Shown here in pieces: positions 8,532 through 18,316 of a stretch of DNA of 64,000 nucleotides (positions within the stretch are counted from its first letter, which is position 1; every line of letters begins with the position of its first letter). Position numbers and translations under genes: made by a program. Source of the DNA: Fen-1258 sp041658245 (GTDB taxonomy: Bacteria; Bacteroidota; Ignavibacteria; Ignavibacteriales; Melioribacteraceae); NCBI GenBank assembly GCA_041658245.1, contig JBBAAM010000006.1, forward strand, positions 1 through 64,000, given 5' to 3'. The notes under the pieces were generated by a model. That model worked only from the letters and a program-made list of their open reading frames with translations, had not been told where the DNA came from and made no database searches.

Positions 8532-9420
8532 TGAAATATTCCTTAATTGCTTTAGTATGATTCGGATTAGAGCCGCAGCAACTTCCGACGAATAAAGGAT
8601 TCGATTCCAAAAAGGGTTTAATCAATTCGATATAATCTTTTGGTTCGATACCGCATGAAATATTTTTATCTTCAACACTTCCTGCTCCACAATTCAGATA
8701 AAGTCCCCATGATTTAGGTAGAACATTATTTTCCGAATATTTTAAAAATAGTTCAGGCTTGATACAGTTGAATCCAATACCGAGCGGTGAATAATCTTCC
8801 ACCATATTTATAGCATCTTTTAAGGGTTCACCGCTCAAGAGTTTAAATTCAGAAGTAAAAAAGAAATTTATCACGAAAGGAATCGAATTTGAAGAACAAA
8901 ATTTTGAGATGATCTCTATCTCATCCCAATGGTTTTGTGTTTCATTCCAAACAACATCAACACCGTTTGCCCATAAAAGTTCGATATGTTTTTTATGATT
9001 ATACTCCAAATCATATTTTGCAAGTGTCCGCTCGATTTGATAACAATCTTCTGCAGGCGCATTTGAGCCGGCAATAATAATTTCTTTCTCATCACACGCT
9101 TCTATTGCAAGTTGAACACTTCTCAGAACGAATTCTTCGTTCGATATATTAATATTCGATTGTTTATAAACAGTAGGATTTGTTCTAAAAGTGTTAGTTG
9201 TGATTATATCTGAACCGGAATCTATGTACTCTTTATGTAGAGCAATTACTTTTTCCGGATTAGTAATATTAATAATTGACGACCAAAGAATATTATCTTC
9301 GAATTTCGTTACTTGCTTTAGCAAACTTCCATTTGCACCGTCCAAAATAAGAGGGCGGTTAATTGACTTCTGCTTTTTTAAGATATCAATTTTGGACTTA
9401 TCCACTTCTCTTGCTATCAA
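8512..9420 (-). CDS. Homocysteine S-methyltransferase family protein
   Basis: TIM-barrel, zinc-dependent methyl transfer family (MmuM/BHMT/MetH N-terminal type). ILDGANGSLL matches the family start, TNTFRTNP follows, and the zinc ligands are visible as GFNC and the paired Cys of VGSCCGSNPNH near the C-terminus. The methyl donor cannot be told from sequence. The longest frame begins with TTG at 9420 (302 residues), overlapping the glycosyltransferase gene by 23 bases; a GTG at 9405 is possible. Coupled with ispE downstream. Confidence 0.85.
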   Translation of the reverse strand: MIAREVDKSKIDILKKQKSINRPLILDGANGSLLKQVTKFEDNILWSSIINITNPEKVIALHKEYIDSGSDIITTNTFRTNPTVYKQSNINISNEEFVLRSVQLAIEACDEKEIIIAGSNAPAEDCYQIERTLAKYDLEYNHKKHIELLWANGVDVVWNETQNHWDEIEIISKFCSSNSIPFVINFFFTSEFKLLSGEPLKDAINMVEDYSPLGIGFNCIKPELFLKYSENNVLPKSWGLYLNCGAGSVEDKNISCGIEPKDYIELIKPFLESNPLFVGSCCGSNPNHTKAIKEYFNEVYKN

Positions 9421-10543
9421 AATATTTAATCGTTTCGTTTACAATTTTTTCAAGATCAATCATTTGAATACACTCTAAATTATAGGGACAAACTTTTTTC
9501 CAGCAAGGTGCACAGAAAAGTCCATCCGGAAATAATTTTACACCGCGGTCATATAAATCAATTTCTGTCCAGCAGCTTAACCCAAACCAGGCAATAACAT
9601 ATTTTTTCATTGCAATAGCCAGATGCATTCCAAACGAATCTCCCGTAATAATAAGTTGCGGAATGCTTTCGTAACAAGCACCTTTTCGTACGCCGTCTTT
9701 AGTAGGAGTATTAATAATTCTTCCGGGAAAATTAGCTGCAATTTCATTATTGCGGTCTTCATCTTCGGGACCGCCGAGGAGCATTATCTTAAATCGTTTA
9801 AGCATTAAAAATTTTTCAATTAGAGTTACATGCTGTTCAATAGTCATTTTTTTATTAGGATAGAGATTAGAACAACCGGTATTGAAGCCAATGACTTCAT
9901 CCTTATCACTAATATTTATTTTTTTCTTGTACTCATCTATGAATTGAATTTCTGAATCACTAAAGTTGAAGACATAGCCATCACGTTTATAATCAAGATT
10001 AAATGTTTCAGCAAGATAATCCTGTCCTAATCGTTTGTTAATTTTAAACTTTAGATTATCATTCATACCAAGTTCGTAATTATACTCCGCACCTTTATTT
10101 AAAGGAAATATCTGTCCATGTTCATTAACGCCAAATCCAAGTCGTTCTTTTGCTTTTACCTGCATTGCAATTGAACATGAGCGCATAGATTTATCCACAT
10201 TCATCACTATATCAAATTCTAATGATTGCAGAATAGAAAGCGTTTCAAAAGAATAGGGCATTACTCTATCAATGAAAGGATTATTTTCAAGAAGACCAAC
10301 AGCATTATTTAATGTAGTCCAAAAAATTGTTGACTGCGGATACTTCCGTTTTATTGAAGGAAGCTGGGCGGTTGTCATTAATACGTCGCCCATAGCATCA
10401 AGATTAATAATCAGTATTCTTGTTCCCATTGGATTGTATTCCTTACAGCCGTCTTTCCAGCAATCATGATCGGGGAAGCAAGGTTTATAACCGCTGAAAT
10501 TTTTACATGTTTTGATCTGTTCTAGTTTATCTTTTTTCGGCAT
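9398..10543 (-). CDS. Glycosyltransferase family 9 (heptosyltransferase-like) protein
   Basis: Third gene of three tandem GT9-like genes for LPS core or other surface glycan. GT9 features: ILIINLDAMGDVLMTTAQLPSI near residue 43 and a late donor-site region GDSFGMHLAIAMKKYVIAWFG. It differs from the two upstream paralogues by a Cys-rich N-terminal extension of about 40 residues (five Cys) and a C-terminal Cys cluster (FCAPCWKKVCPYNLEC), which suggests metal or disulfide structure. It starts one base after the end of the preceding gene. Confidence 0.84.
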   Translation of the reverse strand: MPKKDKLEQIKTCKNFSGYKPCFPDHDCWKDGCKEYNPMGTRILIINLDAMGDVLMTTAQLPSIKRKYPQSTIFWTTLNNAVGLLENNPFIDRVMPYSFETLSILQSLEFDIVMNVDKSMRSCSIAMQVKAKERLGFGVNEHGQIFPLNKGAEYNYELGMNDNLKFKINKRLGQDYLAETFNLDYKRDGYVFNFSDSEIQFIDEYKKKINISDKDEVIGFNTGCSNLYPNKKMTIEQHVTLIEKFLMLKRFKIMLLGGPEDEDRNNEIAANFPGRIINTPTKDGVRKGACYESIPQLIITGDSFGMHLAIAMKKYVIAWFGLSCWTEIDLYDRGVKLFPDGLFCAPCWKKVCPYNLECIQMIDLEKIVNETIKYFDSKRSG

Positions 10544-11566
10544 TTAAGTTAGACCTATTTCGTTTATCAGACTCTTAAATTTAATAAAAACTTCTTGAAC
10601 GGAGATATCATTTACATTTTCAGTAGACGACTTAATTGAGCGGTGAGAAATACGATAGGGCTGCCAGCTGACATAATTCCATTCCGGGTTTGGATAAAGT
10701 GCGAGTGTAGGAATTCCAAAAGCTGAAGCTATATGCACTGCCGAAGTATCCGGAGTAATTAACATATCTGCAGATTTGATATAAGCTGCAAAGTGTTGAA
10801 TGGAAGCAAGCTTGCCTTCAATACAATTTTCAATTCCTAAAGAAGATGCAAGTAGTCTCTGTTGCATTCGATCTTTTTCTGTTGAGAGGAGAAGAAAGAA
10901 ATAATTCTTGTACGAATCATTGATTAAATGTAAAAGTTGATTCCATTTTTCTATCTCCCAATAACGGATCTTCGCACCGGCAGAAAGATTAACAGCTATG
11001 AGATGTTTACTTTTTCCCACTGAGCTTAACTCATTTTCAACTTCACCGAGTTCTTCCGAACCTAAGTAGAAAAACGGCTTTACAAGTTTTTCATCAGCTT
11101 CAATTCCTAACTGAAAAAGAAAATTATTCATGCGCTCGATTATGTGAGAATTTTCTTTCTTTATCGGCGTAACTTTGAAATTGATGTACCGTTCATATTT
11201 AGAAAAATCATAACCAGCTTTGATCTGTGCACTCACAAACTTAAAGATCAGTGCGCTTGTAGTAGATGGATTGTCATTGAAATCAAGAATCATATTGTAA
11301 GATTCTTTGCGAAGTGCGTTTAGTTTTAGATAAAGAGAAAGATTTTTTTTAGTGTAGATAACTTTAGCTAATCTTGGATTATACTTTAGCACCTCTTTAT
11401 TAGAAGAAAGAGTAAGTAAGTGAATTTCCAGATGAGGATATTTCTCCTTTAAGACTTCAAAGACAAAGGATGTAACAACCAGATCACCGATCTTTCCAAG
11501 ACGTACAATCAAAATTTTCTTGATAGAAGAGAAATCAATTTTTGTTATTGGCTTTGGATTATCCAT
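10544..11566 (-). CDS. Glycosyltransferase family 9 (heptosyltransferase-like) protein
   Basis: GT9 enzyme of 340 residues: ILIVRLGKIGDLVVTSFVFEVL at the N-terminus (acceptor-side Rossmann loop) and TPDTSAVHIASAFGIPTLALYP near residue 280 (sugar-nucleotide site, the conserved D-T-S-x2-H). Lacks the Cys cluster of its neighbours. It overlaps the upstream paralogue by 8 bases. Together the three genes look like a small LPS inner-core cluster; donor and acceptor sugars cannot be assigned. Confidence 0.87.
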   Translation of the reverse strand: MDNPKPITKIDFSSIKKILIVRLGKIGDLVVTSFVFEVLKEKYPHLEIHLLTLSSNKEVLKYNPRLAKVIYTKKNLSLYLKLNALRKESYNMILDFNDNPSTTSALIFKFVSAQIKAGYDFSKYERYINFKVTPIKKENSHIIERMNNFLFQLGIEADEKLVKPFFYLGSEELGEVENELSSVGKSKHLIAVNLSAGAKIRYWEIEKWNQLLHLINDSYKNYFFLLLSTEKDRMQQRLLASSLGIENCIEGKLASIQHFAAYIKSADMLITPDTSAVHIASAFGIPTLALYPNPEWNYVSWQPYRISHRSIKSSTENVNDISVQEVFIKFKSLINEIGLT

Positions 11567-12605
11567 GTGAAGGAATCACGATATTATTTTTAGATATGAG
11601 TGACTCGACCTTGTCCAACACTTTTTCTACCGGCAGATCGCGGAAACATTCATGCTTACGCGGACATACAAGCAGATTACATTCAATACATTCCAACTCA
11701 TCCAAACGGATCCATTCATTTTTATCACCGAATGGTCCGTGCATATAAGGATTTGTGGGGCCGAACAGACCTAATACCGGTGTTCCGACTGCAGTAGCGA
11801 TGTGCATTGGTCCGCTGTCATTAGCAATTAATATTTTACACCGTGCAATCATCGCTGCAAGTTCCTGGATTGTTGTTCTCGGAGCAATAACTGATTTCTC
11901 TTCAAGTAGGGAATGTATCTTGAATGCATCTTCTTCATCAGACTTTCCCCAAATGATAAAGATCTTTGCATTATATTTTTTAATTAGTGCTTCTGCAATT
12001 TCAGCAAGTTTTTCCGGATCGCATTTCTTTGAAACCCAGCCGCCTGTAGGACAAATCCCTAAAACAAAATTTTTTTCTATGAAATTGTCCTTAAAATATT
12101 TTTCTGCCATAGATAAAGCAGATGAGTTGATGAAATAATGAAGTTCTTTACAAGAATAATTTAGGCCGAGTAACTTCAAAGTTTCAAGATGAAGCTGTGC
12201 TGAATGATATTTCCCGCGTTCTTCAGGACCAAATAAATTATAAGCATATTTTCTTCCGCGGTAGGGAAAGCCAACCCGGTATTCTGCTCCGCTTAGAAAA
12301 GTTATTAACGCAGTCGAAGGGTTAGTAAAGAAATCAAAAATTAAATCGTACTTGTTTTTTCTAATTTGAAAGATCAAAGAAACCTTTTTCCAAAAATCAT
12401 TCCGTTCAAAGAGAAGAACCCGGTTAATCTCTTTCAAACCAATCAAGCCCGGCTCAGACGGCTTTTCAACAAGATAATCTATTTGAGCATTCGGGAAATC
12501 TTTTCTAAGATTATCTATCACACTAGTTGAAAGAACTACATCACCGATTCCGCGCAGTTTGATGATCAGCATCTTATTGATCTTTTCTTTGTTGAGTTTT
12601 GTCAA
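11559..12605 (-). CDS. Glycosyltransferase family 9 (heptosyltransferase-like) protein
   Basis: First gene of the GT9 trio, 348 residues. MLIIKLRGIGDVVLSTSVIDNLRKDFP is the family N-terminus; ANDSGPMHIATAVGTPVLGLFGPTNP (about 285-310) is the canonical donor-site motif of heptosyltransferases. A Cys cluster near the C-terminus (CIECNLLVCPRKHEC) matches the arrangement common in WaaF-like proteins of this bacterial group. The 232 bases upstream, before rqcH, hold no gene or clear terminator that I can see. Confidence 0.88.
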   Translation of the reverse strand: MTKLNKEKINKMLIIKLRGIGDVVLSTSVIDNLRKDFPNAQIDYLVEKPSEPGLIGLKEINRVLLFERNDFWKKVSLIFQIRKNKYDLIFDFFTNPSTALITFLSGAEYRVGFPYRGRKYAYNLFGPEERGKYHSAQLHLETLKLLGLNYSCKELHYFINSSALSMAEKYFKDNFIEKNFVLGICPTGGWVSKKCDPEKLAEIAEALIKKYNAKIFIIWGKSDEEDAFKIHSLLEEKSVIAPRTTIQELAAMIARCKILIANDSGPMHIATAVGTPVLGLFGPTNPYMHGPFGDKNEWIRLDELECIECNLLVCPRKHECFRDLPVEKVLDKVESLISKNNIVIPSHG

Positions 12606-12837
12606 TCTATAACCGAATTTGAATTAAGAATTCCAACTTATTGGAAAATGATGAAATATAAGATGAATACATTTTCTCAAATCTTGTTTTCAATTTACGA
12701 AGTTTCGATTACTCCATCAATGAAGCACCCGAAATCTTAATAAGAAACTATATAGAAATGAAATTGACCCTAAATGACGAACAGTTATTCTTGGTGTGCA
12801 CAGAAGTATGAAGAGTTGGAAGGGAAGTAACTATAAC

Positions 12838-14448
12838 TCAATCCGTAACCATCTCGCACCCAGCCGGTATTTCCGGCTTAACTAATAAAACTTTTTCTTT
12901 CGTTACTGTTACTTGTCCCGGTTCGTGTCTGGCATTTTTATTAACATATTTTTTAAGAGTGTAAGTAACGGGTACGAGTTTAGAAGTTTTTGCTTTGCTG
13001 TAAAATGCAGCAATAGAAGCCGTCTTATGCAAAATATTCTTTGGTACCGTTTCCTTTGTGTTTTCAACTCTAAGAACAACATGCGAACCGGAAACAGAAC
13101 GCGCATGAAACCAGAAATCATTCTGCTTTGCAAATTTAGTTGTAAGCATATCGTTGTTCTTACTGTCCTTTCCCACATAAATGTGGTACTTGCCGTCAAG
13201 TAAGAAATGTCTGTATGAGTATTTATCTTTTTTGTCGTCTGTTTGCGATGACTGCGGTTTCATCTTCAATTCTTTTTTTATTTTGAGAAGTTCTTCTTGA
13301 TCTTCCGTGTGCTCAAATTTATCTCTTATTCTAATTAACCGTTCATATTCTTTTGCATTTAAGTTGAGCAGTTCATTTGATCTCTGATATTCAATCTTCT
13401 CCGCACGTGATTTATCATAATAGCGGTCAATATTTTGATGCGGAGAGAGTTTTTCATCAAGCTTAATTTTATGTTTTTCACCGTAAGGGTAAACTTCCAA
13501 TTCGATTTCTTTCATTCCTTTCCGTATTGAATGGATATTTGCAAGCAACAGATCACCGGACTGATGATAGACATTTTCTTTCGTGCCGGCATCAACGCGT
13601 CCTTTTAAGTTATTCAACTTACCCGTTAATGATTCAATGGATTTCGTAAGAAACTTCTCAATCTCTTTCCTCACATTCTTAACCTTTGATTCCGAAAAGG
13701 AGAGTGTGAAATATTTGTTCAGTGCGCTAAAGTAATTATCAAATAAGAAGTGATCTTGAGGAATAGGATGCGATATGAACGAATCCGGATGAAAACTTGG
13801 TTTGCCAAGATTCTCATCGTAATAAACTGTTATATTCTCATGAATAATTTCATCAACCACAGAGGAAAGATTTTTCTTAAAATCATTCTTACGGGAATCC
13901 ACTTCTCTTAAAATATCTTTACCAATAAAAGGTAATTTTCGGATTATTGGTTCATCAACTTCATTTTCTATGAATGAAGTAATTATTGGGAAAGAATCGG
14001 TGAAATTCAAAGCCGGCAGTTCTTTAAGAAATCTTTCTCTTTCTTCTTTATCAACTTTCTTGAATGGATATAAATTATTCTCAGAGTCTATAAGATAAAT
14101 ATTGCTTTGTCCGCCGCGGAATACAACGTATAATTTTGAATTGGAGAGAGTGAACTCAATTATACGGTCACCCAATGCAATTTTTATCGAGTTGACCTTT
14201 GCCGGTAAACACTTTTCAAAAAAACTAATTGTGTTTTTCTTTGCCTTATGATGCACATCTTTAGTTGTTATATAATGCTGCTGCGGATTTGACGATATTA
14301 CCAAATGGAATAATGGTTTATCTTTCAGCGGGATATGAAGAAATAGTTTGTCTTTCTCTTGGGTGTAAGCTTCTAGTATTTGCTTCCCGTGAATTGCGGC
14401 AGATAATTCTTTGATACATCTGAAGATAAAAAAATAATTTTTATACAT
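12838..14448 (-). CDS. rqcH: Ribosome quality control protein RqcH (NFACT family)
   Basis: 536-residue NFACT protein, the bacterial counterpart of Rqc2/NEMF. Family members bind stalled 50S-peptidyl-tRNA complexes and recruit tRNA-Ala to add C-terminal alanine tails. The N-terminal NFACT-N domain carries the DR pair (D94-R95 in LGDRIIEF) required for tailing in characterised RqcH. The middle is a helical coiled-coil; the C-terminal NFACT-R domain has FWFHARSVSGSHVVLR. Older annotation would call it fibronectin-binding protein A. It stands alone, transcribed opposite the PASTA-rpe operon. Confidence 0.9.
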   Translation of the reverse strand: MYKNYFFIFRCIKELSAAIHGKQILEAYTQEKDKLFLHIPLKDKPLFHLVISSNPQQHYITTKDVHHKAKKNTISFFEKCLPAKVNSIKIALGDRIIEFTLSNSKLYVVFRGGQSNIYLIDSENNLYPFKKVDKEERERFLKELPALNFTDSFPIITSFIENEVDEPIIRKLPFIGKDILREVDSRKNDFKKNLSSVVDEIIHENITVYYDENLGKPSFHPDSFISHPIPQDHFLFDNYFSALNKYFTLSFSESKVKNVRKEIEKFLTKSIESLTGKLNNLKGRVDAGTKENVYHQSGDLLLANIHSIRKGMKEIELEVYPYGEKHKIKLDEKLSPHQNIDRYYDKSRAEKIEYQRSNELLNLNAKEYERLIRIRDKFEHTEDQEELLKIKKELKMKPQSSQTDDKKDKYSYRHFLLDGKYHIYVGKDSKNNDMLTTKFAKQNDFWFHARSVSGSHVVLRVENTKETVPKNILHKTASIAAFYSKAKTSKLVPVTYTLKKYVNKNARHEPGQVTVTKEKVLLVKPEIPAGCEMVTD

Positions 14449-14534
14449 TGAGCATTATAAAATATTTTGATTACCTCAATAAATTAATCAAAAAGTAGAG
14501 CTATAAGCAAAGGGCGAATCAGTATTAGTTCATC

Positions 14535-14653
14535 GAGACATCTGAATTATTGTATGACTGTCACTCTGAACTAAGTGAAGAGTCTATTTACGTTCTAAAA
14601 TTGAGATGTTTCACTTCGTTCAACACGACAATTATGGATTTTCCAGATGTCTC
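14535..14653. repeat. Dispersed palindromic (REP/MITE-like) element, host copy 2
   Basis: Second intergenic copy of the element at 1537-1670: a TGTCACTCTGAAC-type arm near 14568 and its complement (TTCACTTCGTTCAACACGACA, about 14610-14630). The unit is again closed by an outer inverted repeat, here GAGACATCTG at 14535-14544 and CAGATGTCTC at 14644-14653. The outer repeat differs from that of copy 1, so the core is shared and the ends are not. It fills much of the gap between divergent rqcH and the PASTA gene; no gene is seen there. Confidence 0.72.
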
Positions 14654-14713
14654 TTATGAAAAATATTAATCTAAAGATTGTTTAGGAGTTCTTACTTTAA
14701 TTATATTTCAGTT

Positions 14714-15457
14714 ATGAAAAAGCCCGCAAAAATATTTTGGAAAAAATTACTGTACTTATTTGGAGCCATCTTAGTATTTCTCCTTGTAATTGATTACATC
14801 ATTTTACCACTTTATGTCAGCGGAAGTGAGCGTCAAATACCTAATGTTATCGGTAAACAAAAAGATGAAGCAATAAAAATTCTAGAGGATGCCGGTCTTA
14901 ATCCTATTGTACAAACATCCCGTTTTGATCAAAAATATCAGAAAGATCATGTAATATTTCAAAATCCATCTCCAAATAGGACTGTTAAAACCAACCGAAG
15001 AGTATATTTAACAATCAGCGGAGGAAATCCGCAAATCAAGATGCCTGCGTTAATTGGCAAGACAATTAGAGATGGAACAGTAACTCTCGAACGTATTGGT
15101 CTTTCTATTGGAAAGATTGATTCAATTGAATCTGAATTTCCTTCCGGTACAATTGTAGAGCAGCAAATTCCGCAAGGAAGAGAAATTGCAAAAGGAACAT
15201 CAGTTTATTTAAAACTAAGTGTAGGTCCTCAGGCCGGAATGATTCGTGTACCAAATCTTTTAGGTAAATCTTTATTCGAAGCTGAAAGTATGTTGAAAAA
15301 TAATTCGTTAAAACTTGGTTCAAGGACTTATATTAATTCACCTTCTTTACTTCCGAATACTGTAGTTGATCAGCAGCCAAGTGAAAGTGCTCTTATAAAA
15401 GTTGGAGATAGTGTTAATGTTGTTCTAACTCAAAATAAATTTGGTGAAAAAAAATGA
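14714..15457 (+). CDS. Membrane-anchored protein with three PASTA domains
   Basis: 247 residues: short basic N-terminus, one membrane helix (about 10-32), then three PASTA repeats each opening with a P-N/A-L/V-I/L-G-K core (IPNVIGKQKDEA, MPALIGKTIRDG, VPNLLGKSLFEA). PASTA domains bind peptidoglycan fragments or beta-lactams when attached to PknB kinases or PBPs; here neither partner domain is present. The ATG at 14714 puts the helix near the N-terminus; a TTG at 14678 would extend it by 12 residues. It overlaps rpe by four bases (ATGA). Confidence 0.87.
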   Translation: MKKPAKIFWKKLLYLFGAILVFLLVIDYIILPLYVSGSERQIPNVIGKQKDEAIKILEDAGLNPIVQTSRFDQKYQKDHVIFQNPSPNRTVKTNRRVYLTISGGNPQIKMPALIGKTIRDGTVTLERIGLSIGKIDSIESEFPSGTIVEQQIPQGREIAKGTSVYLKLSVGPQAGMIRVPNLLGKSLFEAESMLKNNSLKLGSRTYINSPSLLPNTVVDQQPSESALIKVGDSVNVVLTQNKFGEKK

Positions 15458-16116
15458 GTTCAAAGAAATTAATTGCTTCATCAATATTAACCGCAGATTT
15501 TTCTAATCTTTCGCAGCAAATTCGTTTTACAGAACTTGGCGGAGCTGATTGGATCCATTGTGATATTATGGACGGAAAGTTTGTTCCTAATTTAAGTTTT
15601 GGACCTGTAGTAGTTAAAGCTGTAAGAAAGATTACCAAACTTCCGGTTGATGTTCACTTAATGATTAAAGATCCCGATGCTTTACTGGAAAAATTTATTG
15701 AAGCCGGCGCTAATTGGGTCACAGTTCATCAAGAAGAAGTTGTTCACCTAAACAGAACGTTAACAAGAATTAAAGAGTTAGGGGCTAAAGCAGGAGTTGC
15801 GATAAATCCTTCTACACCAATTGCGTTTCTTGCAGAAGTGATCAATCTCGTTGATTTAGTGTTGATCATGTCTGTCAATCCGGGTTTTGGAGGTCAAAAA
15901 TTTATTCAATCCTCAATTAGAAAAATTCAAGAACTTAGCGACTTGAGATTAAAAACCTCTTCTAAATTTTTAATCGAGGTAGACGGCGGGATCAGTAAAA
16001 ATAACATTAAAGAACTTGCAGATGCCGGTTGTGATGTATTTGTAGCAGGAAATTCAATATTCGGACAAGATAACATTACTGCAGCTACGATCGAACTGAA
16101 AAATATGGTCATGTAA
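15454..16116 (+). CDS. rpe: Ribulose-phosphate 3-epimerase
   Basis: Interconverts ribulose 5-phosphate and xylulose 5-phosphate in the pentose phosphate pathway. The 220-residue TIM barrel shows all family marks: ASSILTADFSNL, HCDIMDGKFVPN (catalytic Asp and metal-binding His), VDVHLMI, MSVNPGFGGQKFI and the second catalytic Asp in EVDGGI. Translationally coupled to the PASTA gene. Confidence 0.95.
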   Translation: MSSKKLIASSILTADFSNLSQQIRFTELGGADWIHCDIMDGKFVPNLSFGPVVVKAVRKITKLPVDVHLMIKDPDALLEKFIEAGANWVTVHQEEVVHLNRTLTRIKELGAKAGVAINPSTPIAFLAEVINLVDLVLIMSVNPGFGGQKFIQSSIRKIQELSDLRLKTSSKFLIEVDGGISKNNIKELADAGCDVFVAGNSIFGQDNITAATIELKNMVM

Positions 16117-16221
16117 GAAAAGTATCTTTCTTATTCTTTTCTCAAATCCATTCAAGATTTTTTTTTAATTTAGATATCAAATTTGTAAAATTCAGTAATC
16201 TCATTAATTAGAGGTTAACCG

Positions 16222-17403
16222 TTGACTATCCAGCTTGTTGATATTTTTTATCCTAACGTCTTTCGCAGATATAGTGCGAAGTATAATATTTTCCGTGAAT
16301 TATATGAGAAAGATCTTGTTGGAATTGAGATACGCGGAATTGAATTCAGACTTTCTCAAAATATAAAACGAATTATCTTAACCAATAAAGAGATCTGCTA
16401 TACAACCGGTAAGAAAGGCGATCTTTTATGTGATCTGTTGGTGATTGGCACGTATGGTATATTTAGAGAGTTATCAAAAGAAATTATTTCGATCGGCAAC
16501 GAAGATTTAGGGCGGAAAGTAGCACGCATTCTTCAGAATATTACAGATTACGAAAACCGTTCTATGCAAATCGGGAAGAATAATTTTTCGTTGGATCGTG
16601 CATACACGGTTGGAATTCTAAATGTTACACCGGATTCATTTTCCGACGGTGGAAAATATTTTCAAAAAGAAAATGCGGTCGAACATGGACTTAAGTTATT
16701 AGAGCAGGGAGCTGATATCCTTGATATCGGCGGCGAATCTACAAGACCGGGCGCTGATCCTATAAGTGAAGAAGAGGAAATTAAGCGTGTTATACCTGTA
16801 ATCGAAGAAATTATAAAAGTAAAACCGGAATCATTAATTTCAATTGATACATCAAAATCTAAAGTAGCTTATGAGGCATTACATTGCGGTGCTAAAATTG
16901 TCAATGACATTAGTTCATTCTCATTAGACTCAAAGATATTAGATGTTGTTAAACAATTTAATGCAGCATTGATTTTAATGCATATGAAAGAAACCCCAAA
17001 GACAATGCAATCTTCTCCGTTCTATGAAGATGTTGTTTCAGAAATTTATGATTATCTAACAGCTAAAGTTGAAACTGCGAAAAAGATAGGTATTAAAAAT
17101 ATTATTGTTGATCCAGGGATAGGATTCGGAAAAAGAGTAATTGATAATTATGAATTAATAAAACGATTAAATGAATTCAAAGGAATAGGGCAGCCGATTC
17201 ATGTAGGGCTTTCAAGGAAATCATTCCTTGGTAAAGCACTTGAACTTAATATTGAAGAAAGAGATGAACCTACACTTAGCGCTGAAACACTTGCAATTAA
17301 AAACGGTGCACGCTTTATTCGTACTCATGAAGTTAAGAAAACAATATATGCATCCAAGATAAACCGCTTTTTAGATAATCCGGAATTACTGCAGAATGTT
17401 TGA
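16222..17403 (+). CDS. folP: Dihydropteroate synthase with an N-terminal extension
   Basis: Condenses p-aminobenzoate with dihydropterin pyrophosphate in folate synthesis. The catalytic domain begins near residue 130 with VGILNVTPDSFSDGG and contains LDIGGESTRPGA, SIDTSKS, VNDIS, DPGIGFGK and GLSRKSF. It is preceded by about 125 residues not found in short FolP proteins such as that of E. coli; extended FolP of about 390 residues occurs in other bacteria. The start is a TTG at 16222 after a GAGG site. It overlaps cdaA by eight bases. Confidence 0.92.
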   Translation: MTIQLVDIFYPNVFRRYSAKYNIFRELYEKDLVGIEIRGIEFRLSQNIKRIILTNKEICYTTGKKGDLLCDLLVIGTYGIFRELSKEIISIGNEDLGRKVARILQNITDYENRSMQIGKNNFSLDRAYTVGILNVTPDSFSDGGKYFQKENAVEHGLKLLEQGADILDIGGESTRPGADPISEEEEIKRVIPVIEEIIKVKPESLISIDTSKSKVAYEALHCGAKIVNDISSFSLDSKILDVVKQFNAALILMHMKETPKTMQSSPFYEDVVSEIYDYLTAKVETAKKIGIKNIIVDPGIGFGKRVIDNYELIKRLNEFKGIGQPIHVGLSRKSFLGKALELNIEERDEPTLSAETLAIKNGARFIRTHEVKKTIYASKINRFLDNPELLQNV

Positions 17404-18232
17404 AATAATTAAAATAGGATTTCTTTCAATATCATTTCTTGATCTGATTGATATTCTCCTTGTTACACTTATTTTTTACAAAGTTTATACAGTCATCCGC
17501 GCAACAATAGCAGCACAAATTTTTTACGGATTAATCTTTGTTCTGATTCTTTCATTTCTAACACAAGCGGCAAATTTTAAAGCGTTAGGGTGGCTTCTCA
17601 GATTACTAACCGATATCTGGGTTATAGCGTTTGTAATTTTATTCCAACCGGAGATAAGAAGATTGTTAGTTTTAGTCGGAAGAAATCCAATCTTTAGAAT
17701 GTTTTTAAAAAGTGATGAATCAAATCTTGCAGATATCATTACTGATACGGCTTTTGAATTGGCACAACATCAGCATGGTGCATTGATTGTTATTGTAAAA
17801 TCAGTTGGTATCCGCAGTATCGTTGAAACGGGTGAATTGATCAATGCAAAGGTTACAAAAAATTTACTGCGTTCGATCTTTTTCCCTCATTCACCTTTAC
17901 ACGATGGCGCAGTGATCATAATGAATGATACAATCGAAGCTGCTCGATGTACACTGCCATTATCAAGCGAGCATACAAAAAACGGTAGACCTCTTGGAAT
18001 GCGTCATAAGGCGGGTCTTGGCATCTCGGAACAAGCAGATGTTATCAGTGTTATTGTTTCGGAGGAGACAGGCAGTATTTCTGTTGCAGAGGATGGACAA
18101 ATTAAAACCGGTTTATCTAAAGAAGGACTTAGAAATTATCTGACTAGTTCACTTAGTGATTCAAGAGAAAAAGGTTTGAAAGGGATATCGCAAATGTTTA
18201 AAAAGAAAAAAATATTTTCAGATTTAGAATAA
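17396..18232 (+). CDS. cdaA: Diadenylate cyclase CdaA (c-di-AMP synthase)
   Basis: 278 residues: three N-terminal membrane helices (about 10-80) and a DAC domain. The active-site motifs are seen as LHDGAVII and GMRHKAGLGISE (normally RHRAA-GxSE). Makes c-di-AMP from two ATP at the membrane; in other bacteria this controls potassium and osmolyte transport and cell-wall balance. The folP-cdaA pairing is a recurrent neighbourhood in Bacteroidota. No YbbR-like partner gene follows here. Confidence 0.93.
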   Translation: MFEIIKIGFLSISFLDLIDILLVTLIFYKVYTVIRATIAAQIFYGLIFVLILSFLTQAANFKALGWLLRLLTDIWVIAFVILFQPEIRRLLVLVGRNPIFRMFLKSDESNLADIITDTAFELAQHQHGALIVIVKSVGIRSIVETGELINAKVTKNLLRSIFFPHSPLHDGAVIIMNDTIEAARCTLPLSSEHTKNGRPLGMRHKAGLGISEQADVISVIVSEETGSISVAEDGQIKTGLSKEGLRNYLTSSLSDSREKGLKGISQMFKKKKIFSDLE

Positions 18233-18316
18233 TTGCTGATTTATATGTCATTCAAAAAGAAATTCAAAATAAAGGATATAAATAAATTTTCATTAAATTA
18301 GAAAAAGAGGGAAACA

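Noticed and set aside
14607..14626. A TGTTTCAC... stretch resembling a parS site near parAB
   Set aside because: It is part of the dispersed repeat and lacks the symmetrical GTGAAACA half.
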